A DNA stretch of 64,000 nucleotides. Origin: JAQVEM01 sp964616545 (lineage in GTDB: Bacteria; Actinomycetota; Humimicrobiia; Humimicrobiales; Humimicrobiaceae). Below, one piece after another: positions 60,615 to 64,000 of this stretch (position 1 is its first letter; each line of letters starts with the position of its first letter). A program made the translations under genes and the position numbers. The stretch lies in the NCBI GenBank assembly GCA_964616545.1, contig CAZTUA010000032.1:1-64000 (forward strand), read 5' to 3'. The notes under the pieces are model-generated. The model was not told the origin of the DNA, made no database searches, and saw only the letters and a program-made list of their open reading frames with translations.

Positions 60615-62951
60615 ATGGACAATAAAAAAATAAGAACTTTTATTTATATATCATCCGTGATATCTGTTTGCCTTCTACTCCTCACCGTTCAGGCATGCAG
60701 CAATATAAATTTTGAATTATTTGGGAAAAAGTTTGGAGAAAAAACTGTAACCGAACCTGATAATGGAAAATCACCTGATGATGCTGAGAGTGATGCCGGT
60801 GACCTGCCTGTGGAAGATACAGATACAGATGATGCTGCCGCAGATGAAGAGGCATCCGGTATTCCTTCTGCAATTACCGGAGATGCTGATATCAAAGAAT
60901 TAAGATCTTATTTTACACAGGCCATAAATTATTATGAAGACCAACAATACATTGTTGCAGAATATTACCTGAATAAAATAAAAGACGATTATATTATTAT
61001 CCAGGACCATATTTTTTACTATCTGGCAAAAAGCCTCCTCATGCAGGAAAAATATTACCAGTCAGAGGAGTACTATTTCAAACTCATAAGGAACTATCCT
61101 GATAGCATATGGGCAGAAAAAGCCGGTATTGAATATGCCGATATATTTTACATAAAAGAAGATTATTCAACCGCAGAGAGTGAATACGAGCAGTTCCGGA
61201 CCGATTTCCCTGATTCTGCATATATGCCATATTGTTTATTTCAGCTGGCTTCATGCCAGGAAAACAACGATAAAAAAGAAGAAGCTTTTAAAAATTATAA
61301 AGAAATATGGTTAAAATATCCCTTAAGTGAATATTCAGAACCCTCATGGGAGAATTTATGCCGGCTTGCAGATGAAGACCCGCTTATAGAACCGTTTGTC
61401 CCCGGAGCAAATCAGATCTATAGCAGAGGGGAAATTTTCTTTGGTGCTTATCAATATCACGGCGCTATGGATGAATACAATAAATTATTGCAGGAAGATT
61501 ATATAAATACCCTGTCACAGGAACTACACAGCAGGACACTTTTTAAAATAGGCATGTGCCACTACAGGCTCCGTGATTATGCCCGGGCCGGAAATTACCT
61601 TGCACAGTCATATGAAAAGGCACCCTCGGGTTCTGTGGCTGATGACAGCCTGTATTATACAGGAATGGCGCTTACGAATCTTAACATGACCGATGATGCA
61701 ATATCCTATTACCAGAGGCTTGTAAATCTTTTCCCTTCAAGTAATTTTAGCGATGATGCACTTTATAGAATAGGGAGGATATATTCTTTAAGGGGAGATT
61801 TTGCAAATGCTGCCGCTTATTTTAAAAGAGTACCCTCGGAATATCCATCCGGAGATAAGCTTTCCGATGCGTTATGGGAGCTGGGCCTGATACAATACAG
61901 GGCAGGTGATTACAGCTCTGCAAAAACGACATTTTCAGGTTATGCATCCTCATATGCAGGAACTTCTCTGGAAGAAAAGGGATTATTCTGGCAGGCGAAA
62001 TCCTGCCAGAAGCTGGGAGAAAATAGCAGCGCTATGGACCTATACAGGAAAATTGTAAATTTGAGTTCTTATTCTTACTATACCTTTGCAGCCGCAGAAA
62101 TGCTTAAAAATATGAATTCACCCTTAGAAATCAACAGAATAAACAATGACCTTAATCCCCAAAATCCAGAAGTTGCAGATATCATACCGGATGTATATTC
62201 TATCCTGGAAGAGGAAAGTTACGATTCTATCCGTGAGGATGGTACTATTGGCCACATAAGCAAAGCAATTGAATTCCTCAAACTGGGTTTTTCAAACAGT
62301 GCATCGCTTGAAATAGAGGCCGGGGCGATAGAAATTGAAGAAAATCCCTCAAGAATTCTTGAAATTGCAACTCTCTATCTTAAGTCGGGCAACTACTCAA
62401 ACTCAATAAACATGATAGGTAAAAATCTCAGAAAACTAAAATCCGAACTTGATGGAACTTATATTGACTACCTCTATTATCTTTATTATCCCTATGGTTA
62501 CAGAGAAGAAATCAAAAGCCATAGCGATAATTATAATATTGACCCCTGTTTTATACTGGCTGTAATCAGGCAGGAAAGTAACTTTATGCCCGACGCTGTT
62601 TCCTATGCAGGAGCCCGGGGGCTTATGCAGATTATGCCTGAAACAGGAGCGGGTATTGCCGGACAGATAGGAATCTCTGATTATAACGTAGATATGCTTA
62701 CGGATCCTGATATAAATATCAAAATGGGTACCTTTTACCTGAGACAGCAGCTTGACAATTTCGGCCAGAATAAAATTTACTGTGCAGGAGCATATAACGG
62801 CGGGCCCGGCAGAATGAGTGGCTGGGTTTCCGATAGAGGAGATATGGATATTGATGAATTCATTGAAAGTATCACTTACGAGCAGACAAGGGAATATGTA
62901 AAAAAAGTAATGGGTAATTATTATTTCTACCTGATGTTATATGAAGAATGA
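60615..62951 (+). CDS. Lipoprotein lytic transglycosylase with TPR-like repeats
   Basis: 778 residues from the ATG at 60615 (an upstream in-frame TTG at 60561 lacks signal features). Residues 5-28 form a lipoprotein signal with lipobox V-Q-A-C (C28). An acidic linker (about 40-85) is followed by about ten TPR/Sel1-like helical repeats (90-600; e.g. ALYRIGRIYSLRGDFANAAAYF) and a C-terminal SLT domain (about 640-778). The catalytic Glu is in VIRQESNFMPDAVS; GARGLMQIMPETG and AYNGGPGRMSGW complete the site. It cleaves peptidoglycan outside the membrane, similar in layout to Slt70. Confidence 0.92.
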   Translation: MDNKKIRTFIYISSVISVCLLLLTVQACSNINFELFGKKFGEKTVTEPDNGKSPDDAESDAGDLPVEDTDTDDAAADEEASGIPSAITGDADIKELRSYFTQAINYYEDQQYIVAEYYLNKIKDDYIIIQDHIFYYLAKSLLMQEKYYQSEEYYFKLIRNYPDSIWAEKAGIEYADIFYIKEDYSTAESEYEQFRTDFPDSAYMPYCLFQLASCQENNDKKEEAFKNYKEIWLKYPLSEYSEPSWENLCRLADEDPLIEPFVPGANQIYSRGEIFFGAYQYHGAMDEYNKLLQEDYINTLSQELHSRTLFKIGMCHYRLRDYARAGNYLAQSYEKAPSGSVADDSLYYTGMALTNLNMTDDAISYYQRLVNLFPSSNFSDDALYRIGRIYSLRGDFANAAAYFKRVPSEYPSGDKLSDALWELGLIQYRAGDYSSAKTTFSGYASSYAGTSLEEKGLFWQAKSCQKLGENSSAMDLYRKIVNLSSYSYYTFAAAEMLKNMNSPLEINRINNDLNPQNPEVADIIPDVYSILEEESYDSIREDGTIGHISKAIEFLKLGFSNSASLEIEAGAIEIEENPSRILEIATLYLKSGNYSNSINMIGKNLRKLKSELDGTYIDYLYYLYYPYGYREEIKSHSDNYNIDPCFILAVIRQESNFMPDAVSYAGARGLMQIMPETGAGIAGQIGISDYNVDMLTDPDINIKMGTFYLRQQLDNFGQNKIYCAGAYNGGPGRMSGWVSDRGDMDIDEFIESITYEQTREYVKKVMGNYYFYLMLYEE

Positions 62952-63001
62952 GCCTTTAAACCTAAAAATTCAACAATAAATCCTACAGCTAGCCGAGTAA
63001 A

Positions 63002-63499
63002 TCATTTTAAAAAATCAGAAAGCATTAAAACACTTTTGCCCGTTTCTTTTACAGATTCAAATAATTTTTTATCTGCAGTTACTAATATGGCATCAAGATT
63101 CTCTGATAAGGACAGATAAATACTGTCATAGAAGGAAATATTTAGTTTTCTGGAATTTAAGAATGCTTTTAAAAATATATTTTTACTGACTCCCAGTATG
63201 ACTATCAAATCATAGAGCTCCAGAATAATCCTGTTGATTTTTTCATTATCCAGCTCTGCCTTTGTCCTGTAAATATTTAACAATTCATAAAGGATCAGGT
63301 CAGGTGCAAAAAAAATATTATTTTCAGATTTTAGAAGATTATAAATAACCGATGCATTTTCAAGATCACTTTCATCTTTTTTGTAATACCATTTTGCCAC
63401 AACGGATGTATCCAGCACATATCTTTTTTTTATTGCTTCTTTTATAAAATACTCAGTATAATTTATTTCTTTACTATTGAAATCTGGATAATTCCCCAT
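63002..63499 (-). CDS. vapC: PIN-domain toxin, VapC family (second copy)
   Basis: A PIN domain of about 140 residues after a 25-residue leader; 165 residues in total. All four acidic positions are present: D30 (VLDTSVVAKW), E72 (LYELLN), D125 (SFYDSIYLSLSE) and D143 (LVTADKKL). I chose the ATG at 63497-63499, one base after the antitoxin stop and preceded by GGAAGGAAG; a longer frame reaches 63538 inside the antitoxin gene. It resembles the toxin at 5491-5916 in both key motifs. Predicted to be an RNase held by its antitoxin. Confidence 0.82.
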   Translation of the reverse strand: MGNYPDFNSKEINYTEYFIKEAIKKRYVLDTSVVAKWYYKKDESDLENASVIYNLLKSENNIFFAPDLILYELLNIYRTKAELDNEKINRIILELYDLIVILGVSKNIFLKAFLNSRKLNISFYDSIYLSLSENLDAILVTADKKLFESVKETGKSVLMLSDFLK

Positions 63500-63500
63500 T

Positions 63501-63794
63501 TTATTCTTCCTTCCACATCTCCAGCAATTCGTCAGCATGCGTATCCCTGAATTTTCTGATTTCTGCTACAGGATCCCAGCTTTTTATTCCCAGACCCATT
63601 ATTTCTTCACTGGTTTTCTTCATGCTTTCTACTGCTTTTTTCTTTCTTTCCATATATTCCTGCTCCAACAAAGAAACGAAATAATTTTCAACGGCATCAA
63701 TGATAAACCTGTTCCTTTTTATTTTTTTTCTGCTTTTGTATTTATCAATTTTTTCAAGTATTTCGTCAGGAATTGATAATAATATTTTTGCCAC
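63501..63794 (-). CDS. vapB: Ribbon-helix-helix antitoxin (second vapBC pair)
   Basis: A 97-residue protein starting at GTG with a strong GGAGG eight bases upstream. The N-terminal strand and helices (KILLSIPDEILEKIDKY, then NRFIIDAVENYF) are ribbon-helix-helix; a charged helix leads to WDPVAEIRKFRD, matching WDGVSEINKWRD of the antitoxin at 5927-6184. The extra C-terminal segment ELLEMWKEE is not shared. The gene lies immediately before its toxin and is likely autorepressing. Confidence 0.82.
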   Translation of the reverse strand: MAKILLSIPDEILEKIDKYKSRKKIKRNRFIIDAVENYFVSLLEQEYMERKKKAVESMKKTSEEIMGLGIKSWDPVAEIRKFRDTHADELLEMWKEE

Positions 63795-63898
63795 TTTCTA
63801 AGCCTCCGTTCACTCTTTATAGAATTTAATATATTAAATCTCTATTATTGCCTTAGATTTCAGGGCTAGCTAATATATAAATATATATTTATAGATAT

Positions 63899-63927
63899 AT
63901 TATTATATATACCTTGATAATTGTCAA
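63899..63927 (-). promoter_or_regulatory. Promoter and possible operator of the second vapBC operon
   Basis: Minus strand TTGACA (63922-63927) with a perfect consensus, then a -10 in an A/T-only stretch; at 17 bases the hexamer is AATAAT (63899-63904). The -35 is part of TTGACAATTATCAA, a near-palindrome that could be an operator for the ribbon-helix-helix antitoxin. The flanking 63795-64000 holds no gene. Confidence 0.5.
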
Positions 63928-64000
63928 TACTGCCGGTAAGCGCGCTGCATGATTAATTTTTGTATTTTACAGAAATTTATCTTACCGGGGAAAAGTAAAG

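Noticed and set aside
1..64000. CRISPR arrays, insertion sequences or prophage genes
   Set aside because: No regularly spaced repeats, transposase or integrase-like frames, or phage genes were seen. A/T-rich runs account for the simple repeats that I noticed.

Overview
The window is a gene-dense, AT-rich bacterial chromosome segment of about 55 protein genes and one tRNA gene. There is no CRISPR array, insertion sequence or rRNA. The gene content (Na+-type V-ATPase, a giant 2-hydroxyacyl-CoA dehydratase activase-like protein, oxygen-labile 4Fe-4S fumarase, LytR-CpsA-Psr protein, RicT/PSP1 protein) points to an anaerobe with a Gram-positive-type envelope. Two gene orders, argS-lysA-hom-thrC-(kinase position) and tmk-holB-...-tRNA-Thr with a topoisomerase I gene nearby, are orders I associate with Actinobacteriota. 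My best guess is a deep-branching, low-GC, anaerobic actinobacterial lineage, but this is inferred from synteny and not proven.

Layout. (1) 109-9032, minus strand: sugar-nucleotide and surface-polysaccharide genes (rfbB, RmlC-like, ugd, a GT4 glycosyltransferase, a GalE-like epimerase), then a vapBC toxin-antitoxin pair, a GerMN lipoprotein-like protein, a zinc-ribbon protein and a membrane-anchored metallophosphoesterase. (2) 9255-10136, plus: a lone atypical SDR with a good promoter. (3) 10196-16889, minus: an envelope cluster (comEB, murA, an LCP ligase with an unusual tandem Ig-like insertion, a CapD-type dehydratase, a phosphoglycosyl transferase). (4) 17084-19590, plus: tsaC-rpiB-glyA. 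(5) 19614-28150, minus: a complete nine-gene V/A-type ATPase operon whose c-ring subunit carries all five Na+ ligands known from Enterococcus hirae, with its own promoter.

(6) 28225-39396, minus: sppA, then reading backwards an aspartate-family amino-acid block (apgM-family protein in the thrB position, thrC, hom, lysA), argS, tRNA-Thr(CGU), ricT, holB and tmk. (7) 39630-46398, minus: a BadF-type sugar kinase, a ROK regulator that has lost its zinc motif, and a 1430-residue activase-like protein. (8) 46679-50956: a lipoprotein, then the two fumarase subunits encoded convergently with a 43-bp coding overlap, followed by an archaeal-type topoisomerase I. (9) 51222-56546, plus: nadA-nadB-nadC, an unusual 510-bp structured intergenic region, and mgtE. 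(10) 56569-63794: a Gfo/Idh/MocA oxidoreductase, an asparagine synthetase whose glutaminase site is destroyed, a patatin-like phospholipase, a lipoprotein lytic transglycosylase with TPR-like repeats, and a second vapBC pair related to the first.

No single obviously new multi-gene system is present. The best leads are the ThrB-replacing phosphoglycerate-mutase homologue, the glutaminase-dead asparagine synthetase, the overlapping convergent fumarase genes, the LCP-Ig fusion and the structured nadC-mgtE region.
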